From Halobacterium sp. DL1 (GTDB lineage: Archaea > Halobacteriota > Halobacteria > Halobacteriales > Halobacteriaceae), in the NCBI GenBank assembly GCA_000230955.3, contig CP007060.1, positions 1,302,001-1,366,000 of the forward strand: a DNA stretch of 64,000 nucleotides, given 5' to 3'. Positions 15,586 to 25,095 of the stretch are shown one piece after another (positions within the stretch are counted from its first letter, which is position 1; each line of letters opens with the position of its first letter). Under the pieces are notes generated by a model. It saw only the letters and a list, made by a program, of their open reading frames with translations. It was not told the DNA's origin and searched no databases. Made by a program: the position numbers and the translations under genes.

Positions 15586-16860
15586 ATGCACTCCGACGAG
15601 TGCGGTATCCCCCGCCGCGCGTTCCTCAAGTCGGCAGTCGCCATCGGCGGCGCGAGCGCGCTGGCGGCCTGCGTGGACCGCGAGAGCGAGGTCTCTGTCC
15701 CGACCGGCACCGACGACCCCGCGTCCCTGCCCGCACGCCAGCACGCGTGGAACGACTACGCCGCCCGCGACGACGCCGGCAACGTCCTGCCGCCTCGCCA
15801 CCACGTCCTCCTCCACCTCGACTACGACGGCTCCGAACCGACGGCCGACGACCGCCGGACACTCGAGGACGCGCTCCGCTCGCTGGAGCGCGCCTACGAG
15901 TGGTCGAACGAGGGCCTGCTGTTCACGCTCGGCTACTCGCCCGCGTACTTCGAGTCACTCGGCGGGTCGCCCGCTGACGTAGACCTGCCAGAACCACGCG
16001 CCCTCTCGGAACTCGAAGACCCCGAGTTCGACACTCCTGACGCAATCCTCCACTTCGCGAGCGACCACGCGCAGGTCGTCCTCGCGGCCGAGGAGGGGAT
16101 GCGCGGGAACCGCGAGGCGCTCAACGACGGACCGGTCGACGCCACGCTGACCGACGCGTTCTCGGTAGCCGACCGTCGAACCGGCTTCGTCGGCGAGGGT
16201 CTCCCGGCCGACAACCAGGACACGGGCGGCGTCCCGGACTCGAAACCGGTCGACGAGGACGCCCCGCTGTACATGGGGTTCAAATCCGACTTCGAGAAGA
16301 GCCAGGCGACCGAGGACCGCGTCACGATTCAGTCCGGTCCGTTCGCGGGCGGCACCACCCAGCACGTCTCCCACATCGACCTGAACCTCCAGCAGTGGTA
16401 CGAGCAGGACGGCCGCGAGGAGCGCGTCGCGAAGATGTTCTGTCCGGCCCACGCCGACTCGGGCGCCGTCGAGGGGACCGGCGAGAATCTCGGAGATAGC
16501 CCCCAGCTAGACGACTGTGCGGACCCTCTGGAGGACGCCCAGCAGCGCGGCGTCGTCGGCCACGGCCAGAAACTCCAGTCCGTGCGCGAGGACGGCCGCC
16601 CCATCATCCTCCGGCGGGACTTCGACTCCACGGACTTCGACCACGCGGGCACCCACTTCCTCGCCCTCCAGCGAGAGCTATCGGACTTCGTCACCACCAG
16701 AGACGCCATGAACGCCACGGACATCACGGACCAGTCGGCAGTCGGACGGCGCACGAACAACGGCATCAGGCAGTATCTCTCGGTGACCCACCGCGGGAAC
16801 TACCTGCTGCCGCCGCGCGGGAAGCGCACGCTCCCCACTCCGGAGGGCGGCGATGCGTAG
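15586..16860 (+). CDS. DyP-peroxidase-like Tat lipoprotein
   Basis: A 424-residue protein with a Tat motif (PRRAFLKSAV) and lipobox LAAC near residue 29, so it should be anchored outside the membrane. The body resembles dye-decolourising peroxidases and EfeB: GLLFTLGYSPAYFESLG near 110, GFKSDF near 231 at the place of the GxxDG motif, GGTTQHVS near 255, a candidate haem-ligand histidine in GHGQKL (H326), then IILRRDF and HFLALQRELSDF. The usual distal aspartate and arginine seem replaced. DyP-like proteins oxidise dyes or act on haem and iron. The next gene overlaps by 8 bp. Confidence 0.72.
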   Translation: MHSDECGIPRRAFLKSAVAIGGASALAACVDRESEVSVPTGTDDPASLPARQHAWNDYAARDDAGNVLPPRHHVLLHLDYDGSEPTADDRRTLEDALRSLERAYEWSNEGLLFTLGYSPAYFESLGGSPADVDLPEPRALSELEDPEFDTPDAILHFASDHAQVVLAAEEGMRGNREALNDGPVDATLTDAFSVADRRTGFVGEGLPADNQDTGGVPDSKPVDEDAPLYMGFKSDFEKSQATEDRVTIQSGPFAGGTTQHVSHIDLNLQQWYEQDGREERVAKMFCPAHADSGAVEGTGENLGDSPQLDDCADPLEDAQQRGVVGHGQKLQSVREDGRPIILRRDFDSTDFDHAGTHFLALQRELSDFVTTRDAMNATDITDQSAVGRRTNNGIRQYLSVTHRGNYLLPPRGKRTLPTPEGGDA

Positions 16861-17911
16861 ACGCGACGTGCTAGCCGCGGCAGGTGCCACGGGCCTCGCT
16901 GCGTCGGCTGGCTGTCTCGGCTTCCTCGAGACGGAGCGCGCGAGTCGCGAACCGCCGGTCCCCGAGAACCGGCCGGACGCGCCCTACCTCCCCTCGCACA
17001 CGGAGGGAATGGAGATGGCGGGGATGGTCGCGAACGGGCGATACCGCTGCGCCCTGTCGTACACGTTTGCCCACCGCTTCTGGCTCGTGAACGGGGAGAG
17101 CACCGAGCGCGTCGACGTCGAGGACGGCGACGACGTCCACCTGATGGCGTCGGTGTGGGACGCCGAGGCGGGCGTCGCGCTCCCCGCGACGAGCCCCCAC
17201 ATTACCCTCTCCGGCCCGGACGGCGAGACCAGTTCGTTGGCCCCCTGGCAGATGCTCTCCCAGCAGATGGGCGTCCACTACGGCGACAACGTCGGCCTCG
17301 GAGCGGAGGGCGACTACGAGGCCACGGTCCAAGTCGCCCTCGGCGGGACGCGGCGGACGGACTCGGTCGAGACCCCGGACGGCCCGATACAGTTCTCCTT
17401 CTCGTTCACGTTCGAGCGGAACGCCCTGAACGAACTCCCCTACGAGGACATCCCGGCGGACCGCGAGGGGAACGAAGGCGCCGTCGACCCGATGGACACG
17501 AAGGCCGTGCAGGTCGGCCGAGTGCCCGCCGCGAACTCGTTCCCGATTCCGCTCCGCGGGAGCGGCGCGACGGAAGGCGTGGAACTGGCCGTCGGGGGCA
17601 CCGACCAGCGCGGCCAGTTCGCGACGGGGGACGACAAGTCCTACCTCGTCGGGTCGCTGCGCACCCAGCACAACCGATTCCCGCTTCCCGCCGCCACGCT
17701 CGTCGCGGACGTCGTGCGGGACGGCGAGACGCGCTACGACGGCCCGCTGACTGCGACCCTCGACCCGGAACTCGGCTTCCACTACGGCGCCACCGTTCCG
17801 TCGCTATCCGAGGTTGACGAAGTGACAGTCCGGATGCAGGCGCCACCACAAGTCTCCCGCCACGAGGGGTACGAGACGGCGTTCTTCGGCTTCGATTCGG
17901 TGCGGCTCTGA
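16853..17911 (+). CDS. P19/Tp34-like metal-binding lipoprotein
   Basis: A 352-residue protein with a Tat/lipobox N-terminus (MRRRDVLAAAG, then ASAGC). The first domain has EGMEMAGM and LSQQMGVHYGDNVGL near 135-150, matching the Met and His-Tyr-Gly region of P19/Tp34 periplasmic iron and copper proteins. A second HYG (GFHYGATV) occurs at residue 310, so the protein may hold two related domains. P19-type proteins deliver iron to permeases in FetMP and FtrABCD systems. It overlaps the DyP-like gene by 8 bp (translational coupling). An iron- or haem-uptake role is an inference. Confidence 0.65.
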   Translation: MRRRDVLAAAGATGLAASAGCLGFLETERASREPPVPENRPDAPYLPSHTEGMEMAGMVANGRYRCALSYTFAHRFWLVNGESTERVDVEDGDDVHLMASVWDAEAGVALPATSPHITLSGPDGETSSLAPWQMLSQQMGVHYGDNVGLGAEGDYEATVQVALGGTRRTDSVETPDGPIQFSFSFTFERNALNELPYEDIPADREGNEGAVDPMDTKAVQVGRVPAANSFPIPLRGSGATEGVELAVGGTDQRGQFATGDDKSYLVGSLRTQHNRFPLPAATLVADVVRDGETRYDGPLTATLDPELGFHYGATVPSLSEVDEVTVRMQAPPQVSRHEGYETAFFGFDSVRL

Positions 17912-18070
17912 GCGGCCGCTGTTCCCGGCTCGACGCCCGGACCGACAGGTCTGCACGCCCACCTATCGAAGCGGCCAGTAACGTGTAACCAAGTGGGGCG
18001 ATGTGGAAAGTAGAGCGTCGCTACCGGGTATTGCCACCGGATTCAACCGATTGGGCGTCGTAGCAAATAT

Positions 18071-18847
18071 ATGTCGACAATCGGGTCGGTCGTCAGCCTG
18101 GCGCGCGACCGAAACCTCACGTTCCTGGGGGCGGGTATCGCCTACTACGCGTTCGTCTCGATAATCCCGCTGCTGTTGCTCGCCGTGGTTGTCGCGTCGG
18201 TCGTCGGGGGCCAGGAACTGGCCGCCCGCGTGACCGAACTGGTCAGTCAGCAGCTCTCCGGGTCCGGTCAGGAGCTCGTGACCGAGGCGTTGACCAACAC
18301 CACCGGCCGCGGGGCGGCGTCCGTGGTCGGTGTCGTCACGCTGACGTGGACCGCACTGAAGCTGTTCCGCGGCCTCGACCAGGCGTTCGACGAGGTGTAC
18401 GCCGACGACATCGAGTCGTCGTTCCTCGACCAGGTCAAGGACGCGCTCGTGGTCGTAGTCGGTATCGGCCTCGCCGTCGGCCTCGTCGTCGCCGTCGGCG
18501 CCGCGCTCGCAATCCTGCCGCTAGAGATACCGTTCGTCAACGTCCTCGGGTCGCTTGTGCTGATTGCCGTGCTCACTGTCGCGCTCCTCCCGATCTACTA
18601 CGTGCTCCCGCCGGTCGACGTGACCGTCGTCGAGGTGCTCCCGGGCGCCCTCGTGGCCGCCGTCGGCTGGGTAATCCTCCAGGTCGGCTTCCGCATCTAC
18701 GCGGCCAACGCCAGCCGGTTCGCGGCCTACGGCATTATCGGCGCGGTCCTGCTGTTCGTCACGTGGCTCTACTTCGCCAGCATCGTCGTCCTCATCGGCG
18801 CGGCGGTGAACGCCGTCCGGCGCGGCGTGCGGACCGAGGTCGTCTGA
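18071..18847 (+). CDS. YihY/BrkB family membrane protein
   Basis: A 258-residue protein of the YihY (UPF0761) family with six hydrophobic helices. The family starts with a helix carrying FLGAGIAYYAFVSIIPLLLL (about 18-38), then TWTALKLFRGLDQAFDEVY (about 97-115), and ends with RFAAYGIIGAVLLFVTWLYF. The molecular function is not established; it is not an RNase despite some older labels. The TATA-like AAATATATG overlaps the chosen ATG, so the promoter may lie further upstream, but the start is required for the conserved first helix. Confidence 0.85.
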   Translation: MSTIGSVVSLARDRNLTFLGAGIAYYAFVSIIPLLLLAVVVASVVGGQELAARVTELVSQQLSGSGQELVTEALTNTTGRGAASVVGVVTLTWTALKLFRGLDQAFDEVYADDIESSFLDQVKDALVVVVGIGLAVGLVVAVGAALAILPLEIPFVNVLGSLVLIAVLTVALLPIYYVLPPVDVTVVEVLPGALVAAVGWVILQVGFRIYAANASRFAAYGIIGAVLLFVTWLYFASIVVLIGAAVNAVRRGVRTEVV

Positions 18848-18867
18848 ATCTGGATTTGCGAGCCCGG

Positions 18868-19143
18868 CTACGGTTCGGCCGACAGCCGGTTCGCCCGGAC
18901 GACGACGTAGAGGAGGACGAGGCCGGTGCCGACTGCGAGGACGAACTGGGTCGCGAGCGAGAACAGGACGGTCAGCCACGGGAAAATCGCCGGAATCTCG
19001 AGGAGCAGGACGCGGAGGGGAATCGGGACGAGCGCGGCGACAGCGACCGTGAGGACGAGCTTCGCGAGCGGAACCGCCTCCGCGCGCAACTGGGCCGTGT
19101 CTAACTCGCCGTTGGCGTCGAAGAACGGTCTGGAGGGCGACAT
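18868..19143 (-). CDS. small membrane protein, unknown
   Basis: A 91-residue protein with two predicted transmembrane helices ([20 protein letters not shown] and [20 protein letters not shown]) after a polar N-terminus [15 protein letters not shown]. It is convergent with the YihY gene (20-nt gap) and divergent from hpt. The reading frame has haloarchaeal codon bias. No family recognised. Confidence 0.6.
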   Translation of the reverse strand: MSPSRPFFDANGELDTAQLRAEAVPLAKLVLTVAVAALVPIPLRVLLLEIPAIFPWLTVLFSLATQFVLAVGTGLVLLYVVVRANRLSAEP

Positions 19144-19233
19144 GTGAAGCCATCCAGAGCCGCCTCGTATAGCTCTTCTGGAGGGCTGATGGCAACTCCG
19201 CTACTGTTTTGTCGCGGTCGACGAACGTGGCGT

Positions 19234-19800
19234 ATGGAACGACTCCGTGACTCCTTCGAGGACGCGCCGGTCATCGAGAAAGACGGTGGCTACGAGTACG
19301 TCGTCCTCCCCATCAGCAACGGCGTGCCGATGCTCGAACCTGCTCTCCTCCGCGAGGTGGTCGTCGGCGTGACCCGCGTCGCCGAACTGGAAGACGTCGA
19401 CAAGATCGTCACCCCGGAGGCGATGGGCATCCACATCTCTACGGCCGTGAGTCTCCAGACGGACATCCCGCTGACAGTCGTCCGGAAGCGCGAGTACGGG
19501 CTCCCGGGCGAGGTGTCACTCCACCAGGAGACGGGGTACTCCGAGGGCGAGATGTACCTCAACGACGTCGAGGCGGGCGACCGCGTGCTCGTCCTCGACG
19601 ACCTGCTCTCGACCGGCGGGACGCTGCGCGCGCTCACCGACGCGCTCGACGACGTCGGCGCCGAGGTGGCGGACGTCGTCGTCGTCATCCGGAAGGTCGG
19701 CTCCGACAGCGAGATGGCGGATTCGCCCCACGACGTGACCGCGCTCGTCGACATCGAGGTCGCGGACGGCGAGGTCGAAGTCGTCGAGGAGTACCAGTAG
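19234..19800 (+). CDS. hpt: hypoxanthine/guanine phosphoribosyltransferase (archaeal HPRT-like)
   Basis: A 188-residue type I phosphoribosyltransferase. The PRPP-binding motif [13 protein letters not shown] lies near 124-136, and [13 protein letters not shown] and [13 protein letters not shown] precede it. This matches the haloarchaeal HGPRTase-like family that salvages purine bases. Some haloarchaeal copies are named as HGPRTase-like with unverified substrate. The ATG at 19234 is chosen because [18 protein letters not shown] is the typical family start; the frame is open further upstream. Confidence 0.88.
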   Translation: MERLRDSFEDAPVIEKDGGYEYVVLPISNGVPMLEPALLREVVVGVTRVAELEDVDKIVTPEAMGIHISTAVSLQTDIPLTVVRKREYGLPGEVSLHQETGYSEGEMYLNDVEAGDRVLVLDDLLSTGGTLRALTDALDDVGAEVADVVVVIRKVGSDSEMADSPHDVTALVDIEVADGEVEVVEEYQ

Positions 19801-19924
19801 CGACCCGGTCGGCGACCGTTCTCCTTCCCGCTCTCGAACCCGGTTCTCCCAGCACGGTTACGTCGCTGGCGCACGTTCGTTCGTACATGACCGGCACCCA
19901 CCCGCTCGCCCAGCGGGGGCGACG

Positions 19925-20653
19925 ATGAGCGATGCGTCGCAGGCGGTCGAACTCGACGGTGTCTGGAAGACCTACCAACTCGGCGAGCAGACCGTCGACG
20001 CCCTCCGCGACGTCTCGCTGACGCTCTCCCGTGGGTCGTACACGGCCGTGATGGGGCCGAGCGGCTCCGGGAAGAGCACCCTGATGAATCTCGTCGGCTG
20101 TCTCGACACGCCAACGGAGGGTCGCGTGGACGTAGACGGTCGGGACGTCACCGCGCTCTCCGAGCGCGAGCGGACCCGGCTCCGCGGCCGGGAGATCGGG
20201 TTCGTCTTCCAGACGTTCAACCTGATGCCGCGGCTCACCGCCGCCGAGAACGTCGCGCTCCCGATGGTGTTCCAGGACGTCCCCCGGAGCGACCGCGAGG
20301 ACCGCGCCCGCGACCTGCTGGGCCGCGTCGGCCTCGGCGACCGGGCGGACCACCGCCCGAGCGAGCTCTCCGGCGGTCAGCGCCAGCGCGTCGCCATCGC
20401 CCGCGCGCTCGCTAACGACCCGGCGCTGTTGCTCGCGGACGAGCCGACCGGGAACCTCGACACGGAGACTGGCCAGCGGATCATGGACCTGTTCGCGGAA
20501 CTCCACGCGGCCGGCAACACCGTCCTCATGGTGACCCACGAGCGCCACGTGGCCGAGCACGCCGACCGCATCGTCCACCTCCTCGACGGCGAGGTCGAAC
20601 GCGAGGAACGGGTCGCGGAACCCCGCCGACCCCACGCGGGGGGTGAGCTGTGA
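19925..20653 (+). CDS. ABC transporter ATP-binding protein (MacB/LolD type)
   Basis: A 242-residue ATPase with Walker [11 protein letters not shown] (about 41-50), the Q-loop [18 protein letters not shown], signature [15 protein letters not shown] (about 144-158), Walker [13 protein letters not shown] and the H-loop VTHERH. The [17 protein letters not shown] stretch is typical of MacB/LolD-type exporters and FtsX-like partners. The permease gene overlaps the stop by 4 bp. The exported substrate is unknown. Confidence 0.93.
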   Translation: MSDASQAVELDGVWKTYQLGEQTVDALRDVSLTLSRGSYTAVMGPSGSGKSTLMNLVGCLDTPTEGRVDVDGRDVTALSERERTRLRGREIGFVFQTFNLMPRLTAAENVALPMVFQDVPRSDREDRARDLLGRVGLGDRADHRPSELSGGQRQRVAIARALANDPALLLADEPTGNLDTETGQRIMDLFAELHAAGNTVLMVTHERHVAEHADRIVHLLDGEVEREERVAEPRRPHAGGEL

Positions 20654-21891
20654 ACCCAATCGAGAGCCTGCGGATGAGTCTGCGCGCCATCCGCGGCCAC
20701 CGGCTCCGCTCGCTGCTTACGACGCTGGGGGTCGCCATCGGCGTGGCCGCGGTCATCACGTTCGTCACGCTCGGCGCGAGCCTGCAGGCGGACGTGCTCG
20801 GCCAGGTGACCGGCCAGCAGACGCCCTCGATGACAGTCACCGCGGGGCCGACCGACGCGGGCCCCGGCTCACCGGGGCCACAGCAGGCCGTGTTCACGGA
20901 GCACGACGTGGCCGAGATCCGGAACGTAACGGGGGTGAGAGACGTCATCCCGATTGGGTCCGTCCCCATCTCGGGCATCCGCACGCGGGGGCAGACGCTG
21001 GGGTACAACCGGCTCACCGCAACCACGCCGAAATTCTTCGACTACCGGCAGGACGCCGAATTCGTCGCCGGGGAGCCGTTCGAACTGGGCGCCCGGGAGG
21101 TGGTCATCAACGAACCCGCGCTCGCGCTGTTCGATGAGAACGTCAGCCTCGGACAGCGCATCGGCGTCGTCCGACCGGACGGCACGCTGGTCAACGCCAC
21201 GCTCGTCGGCGTGGTCGAGAGCAACGGCGGTCCGTTCGGAGACTCGTCGTTCCCGGAGGTGTACGTCCCGACGGACCCGTTCTACACGAACCAGCTCGAG
21301 AGCCCGAACCAGGGCGTCGAACAGCGCGTCTACCCCACGCTGATGGTGGTCGCTACCGACTTCCCGACGGTCGAGGCCGTCGAGGGGCGCGTGGTCAGGT
21401 ACCTCAAGGAGGAGTCCGACGCCCGCGAACTGAAATCGGAGAGCTTCTCGTTCACCGTGCGGACGCCACAGGACCTCATCGACCAGATACAGGACCTGCT
21501 GAACACGTTCACGGCGTTCGTCACCGGCATCGCGGTCATCTCGCTGGTCGTCGGGTCCATCGGCATCGCGAACATCATGCTCGTCAGCGTCACCGAGCGG
21601 ACCCGCGAGATCGGCATCATGAAGGCCATCGGGGCGCAGAACCGCGACATCCTCCAGTTGTTCCTCGTGGAGGCGGTGGTGCTGGGCGTCGTGGGCGCCG
21701 TCGTCGGCACCCTGCTCGGCATTCTCGGGGGCTGGGCGGCGACCCGGTACGTCGAACTCCCGATGACGTTCCCTGTCGAGTGGGCGGGCATCGCCGTCGT
21801 CGTCGGCCTCCTCGTCGGCGTCGTCGCGGGGCTCTACCCGGCGTGGGACGCGGCGCGGACGGACCCCATCGACGCGCTCCGCTACGAGTAA
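20650..21891 (+). CDS. ABC transporter permease (MacB/FtsX type)
   Basis: A 413-residue permease starting with GTG, coupled by a 4-bp overlap to the ATPase. The N-terminal helix ([20 protein letters not shown]) is followed by a large extracellular MacB-type domain (about 50-270), then three helices of the FtsX domain with [20 protein letters not shown] and [16 protein letters not shown]. The C-terminus ends [20 protein letters not shown], the standard ending of this family. It lacks the fused ATPase of bacterial MacB. Confidence 0.93.
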   Translation: MNPIESLRMSLRAIRGHRLRSLLTTLGVAIGVAAVITFVTLGASLQADVLGQVTGQQTPSMTVTAGPTDAGPGSPGPQQAVFTEHDVAEIRNVTGVRDVIPIGSVPISGIRTRGQTLGYNRLTATTPKFFDYRQDAEFVAGEPFELGAREVVINEPALALFDENVSLGQRIGVVRPDGTLVNATLVGVVESNGGPFGDSSFPEVYVPTDPFYTNQLESPNQGVEQRVYPTLMVVATDFPTVEAVEGRVVRYLKEESDARELKSESFSFTVRTPQDLIDQIQDLLNTFTAFVTGIAVISLVVGSIGIANIMLVSVTERTREIGIMKAIGAQNRDILQLFLVEAVVLGVVGAVVGTLLGILGGWAATRYVELPMTFPVEWAGIAVVVGLLVGVVAGLYPAWDAARTDPIDALRYE

Positions 21892-21948
21892 CTGTCGTGG
21901 CTTCAACAGTATGGTAAACGGGCACAAGGGTTTTTCACGCTGGGGGGA

Positions 21949-24867
21949 ATGGACCCCCCAATGGCAGGGGACGACGCCGAGGACAACAGGGGTCCAGTCG
22001 GCGGCGAGGGTGGCGACGGGAACGACGGGTCAGCGGACGATACCGCCGGGGGTGGCGGTGGGTCCCGACGACCCGGCGGGAGCGCGGACCCCCCGTCCGA
22101 CGGCGACGCGGACGACGTGACGTTCGGAGCGGCAGAATCGACCGGGGAATCGTCGGAGGAGGCAGCAGGGGACCTGTTCGACGAGTCCGATAGTGGACGC
22201 GAGAGGTTCGACGAACTGGAACCCGCCGTCGAGCGCGTCCCGGGGACGGGGCGGGAGACGGCGCTGAACACCGACCTCGAACCCGCAGTCGAGCAACTCG
22301 TCGGCGAGGGCGGCGCGACGGTCGGCGACTACTCCTGGGTGGACTACCTCCAGGAGTACGGCCACTCGGCGGCCGCCCACCGGGTCGAGCAGCGCCGCGA
22401 GCGAGTGAAACACGAGCTCGCAGTGGTCGAGTCGGACGCCGAGAACCCGGAGAATCCGGAGAACCCCGAGGACCGTGTCGAACCGCCGTACCCGGAGTTC
22501 GCGGAGTTCGGCGCCGACCCGCCGCGCCCGAACTGGAAGCGCGTCGACGCCGACCCGACGGACGACTTGGGATTCGAGCCCGAGGCCCGGGACACTGTCG
22601 TCGGCACGGCGGCCCGCCGCGCGCAGAACCTCCACGACTACTTCGACGAGTTCACCGACCCCGAGACGACGCCAGTGAACTCCGAGGAGTGGATGTGGGA
22701 GCACTTCAAGCGGGAGTACTACTACGTCGGGGAGAACGACTGGACGCGGCCGCGCGACGACGACGGCGACATCGTGCGATTCGACCCCGTCGAATACCTC
22801 GGCTTCGACCCGGAGAACACCGCTCACTGGCTCTCCGTGAAGACCGAGGCCGCCGACGAGATGCTCGACCTCGAGGACGAGCGCACGGTGAACGTCCGCG
22901 ACGACGTCGACGAGGGCGCGTTCTTCTCGACGGTGGAGGGGCGGACGACGATGGCGAACCGCTACGACCTCGAGAAGGCGGTGTCGATGGAGAAGAAGAC
23001 CCACTTCAGCGAGGTGGAGCGCTACTGGGTGAACAAGCCGTACGCGTTCGTCCTCATCTTCCACTCCGACCGCGAGAACGAGAAGAAGTACTACCTCGTC
23101 GAACCGTACCGCAACCCCATCGAGACCGACCTCCAGTCGTTCCTCACGGACAAACTCCGGACCGCCATCAAGTACGCTAGCGAGGGCGTGATGGCCGCGG
23201 GCGACGACACCCAGCGCCGGTCGGTCATCGAGCGCGAGACCCGGAAACTGCTCGAGAGGTACGACCTCTACGAGGGCCCGCCAACCACCGCACAGTCCCT
23301 GCTCGACCGCCTGCTCGTCGCGCTCGGACAGCGCGACGCACCAGCGGTGCTCGACCCGGACGAGATAGATGGCATCCAGGCCCGGCCAGAACCGGTGGTG
23401 CTCGAGGAGGACGCCGACCAGTTGACGCAGTACCAGGTCGAGACGCTGCTGTACGTCCTGCAGCGCAACTTCATCGGCTACGAGCGCATCGACGGCATCA
23501 AGCACGACATCAACGTCGAGGACGTCTCCTGCGACGGCTACAACTCGCCGGTCTTCGTCTACCACACGGACTACGAGAACCTCATCACGAACGTCCACCA
23601 CGGCCAGGAGGACCTCGACAACTTCGTCGTGAAACTCGCCCAGCGCTCCGGGAAAGGCATCAGTAAGCGCCAGCCACAGGTCGACGCGACGCTCCCGGAC
23701 GGCTCCCGCGCACAGTTGACCCTCGGCAAGGAGGTCAGCGACCACGGGACGAACTACACCATCCGGCAGTTCAAGGACGTCCCGTTCACGCCGGTCGACC
23801 TCATCAACTGGCAGACGTTCAGCCTCGACGAGATGGCGTTCCTCTGGCTCGCCATCGAGAACCACAAAAGCGTCGTCTTCGCCGGGGGTACAGCCTCCGG
23901 GAAGACGACCAGCCTGAACGCGGTCTCGCTGTTCATCCCGAGCAACTCGAAGATTGTCTCCATCGAGGACACGCGGGAGGTCGAACTCCCGCAGCGCAAC
24001 TGGATCGCGAGCGTCACCCGGCCGAGTTTCGGGGAGGACGAGACGGGCGACATCGACGAGTTCGACCTGCTGGAGGCCGCGCTCCGCCAGCGGCCCGACT
24101 ACATCGTGATGGGCGAGGTGCGCGGCGAGGAGGGCCGGACGCTGTTCCAGGTGATGAGCACCGGCCACACGACGTACACGACGTTCCACGCGGACAACGT
24201 CGGCGAGGTGCTCAAGCGGTTCACCACCGAACCCATCAACGTCTCGAAGACGCTGTTCACCGCCCTCGACCTGGTCTCCGTGCAGACGGAGACGCGGGTG
24301 CGCGGCCAGAAGGTGCGCCGGAACCGCTCCATCACGGAAATCAACCGCTACGACCCGGAGAACGACGAGATCAACGTCAACGACGTCTTCCAGTGGGAGC
24401 CCGAGGACGACTCCTTCCGGCAGACGGCGGACTCCTCGACGCTCGACGAGATCAAGTTCGACCGCGGGTGGACCCAGGTCGAACTCCAGCGCGAACTCCA
24501 GGAGCGGCGTGTGCTCCTCGCCTACCTCATCCAGGAGGGGCTCAACGAGTACGCGCAGGTCGCCGCGACGGCGCAGGCGTACATCAACGACCCCGAGACG
24601 ATTCTCGCGCTGGTCGCCAACGACCGCCTGGAGGAGGCCCTCGAGGACCTCCGCGGGATGGAGAGCGTCATCATCGACGTCGACCCCGACAAGGAGGAGA
24701 TGGTGCCACGGCCCGACCCCACCGAGCAGGTCTTTGCGGAGACGGAGGCCATCCTGGAGGCGGCCCGCGAGGAAGACGGCGTGCTCACCGAGTACGAGGG
24801 CGTGACGCCGGACTCGCTGGCGGCCGCGCTCTCCCCGGACGCCGCCGATGACGACATCGTCGCCTAG
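21949..24867 (+). CDS. type IV pilus assembly ATPase PilB-like (ends at an in-frame TAG)
   Basis: A 972-residue type II/IV secretion ATPase, longer than usual (about 550) because of an acidic low-complexity N-terminus of about 100 residues and an extended middle domain. Walker A is AGGTASGKTTSLNAV near 644-657, followed by SIEDTREVELPQRNW, and the Walker B / His box region with YIVMGEVRGEEGRTLF and STGHTTYTTFHAD. Downstream is PilC (25092). The gene ends with TAG, but the same frame stays open for 75 more codons up to an ATGA overlap with PilC, so the TAG may be a nonsense mutation or error. Confidence 0.9.
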   Translation: MDPPMAGDDAEDNRGPVGGEGGDGNDGSADDTAGGGGGSRRPGGSADPPSDGDADDVTFGAAESTGESSEEAAGDLFDESDSGRERFDELEPAVERVPGTGRETALNTDLEPAVEQLVGEGGATVGDYSWVDYLQEYGHSAAAHRVEQRRERVKHELAVVESDAENPENPENPEDRVEPPYPEFAEFGADPPRPNWKRVDADPTDDLGFEPEARDTVVGTAARRAQNLHDYFDEFTDPETTPVNSEEWMWEHFKREYYYVGENDWTRPRDDDGDIVRFDPVEYLGFDPENTAHWLSVKTEAADEMLDLEDERTVNVRDDVDEGAFFSTVEGRTTMANRYDLEKAVSMEKKTHFSEVERYWVNKPYAFVLIFHSDRENEKKYYLVEPYRNPIETDLQSFLTDKLRTAIKYASEGVMAAGDDTQRRSVIERETRKLLERYDLYEGPPTTAQSLLDRLLVALGQRDAPAVLDPDEIDGIQARPEPVVLEEDADQLTQYQVETLLYVLQRNFIGYERIDGIKHDINVEDVSCDGYNSPVFVYHTDYENLITNVHHGQEDLDNFVVKLAQRSGKGISKRQPQVDATLPDGSRAQLTLGKEVSDHGTNYTIRQFKDVPFTPVDLINWQTFSLDEMAFLWLAIENHKSVVFAGGTASGKTTSLNAVSLFIPSNSKIVSIEDTREVELPQRNWIASVTRPSFGEDETGDIDEFDLLEAALRQRPDYIVMGEVRGEEGRTLFQVMSTGHTTYTTFHADNVGEVLKRFTTEPINVSKTLFTALDLVSVQTETRVRGQKVRRNRSITEINRYDPENDEINVNDVFQWEPEDDSFRQTADSSTLDEIKFDRGWTQVELQRELQERRVLLAYLIQEGLNEYAQVAATAQAYINDPETILALVANDRLEEALEDLRGMESVIIDVDPDKEEMVPRPDPTEQVFAETEAILEAAREEDGVLTEYEGVTPDSLAAALSPDAADDDIVA

Positions 24868-25095
24868 CGCCGCGGTCTCGACGCGGAGGCGCTCGAGGCG
24901 GCCATCGAGCGCGTCGCCGGCGACCCCGCCGACGGCTTCGGGGAGTTCGAACCGGCGAGCGCGAAGGCGGACGACGAAGTCGCCGACGGCGGGACACCGA
25001 AGGACTCCGCGGCGGACGCGAGCGACGGGCCACCCGCTGACGGCTCGTGGTCTGCGTCCGGCGGCCCGTCGGACGGGGAGGGCGGTACCGAATGA
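24868..25095 (+). other. in-frame 75-codon extension after the PilB stop codon
   Basis: Directly after the TAG at 24865-24867 the frame continues as RRGLDAEALEAAIERVAGD and an acidic, glycine-rich tail ending GEGGTE, then TGA at 25093-25095. That TGA overlaps the PilC ATG (25092-25094) by the usual ATGA. The codon use and acidity match haloarchaeal coding DNA, and no start codon with its own context is seen. It is best read as the lost C-terminal tail of the ATPase. Confidence 0.7.

Noticed and set aside
22030-24189. A 719-codon reverse frame inside the pilus ATPase gene.
   Set aside because: Repetitive valine-, arginine- and leucine-rich shadow; the forward frame has clear Walker motifs.
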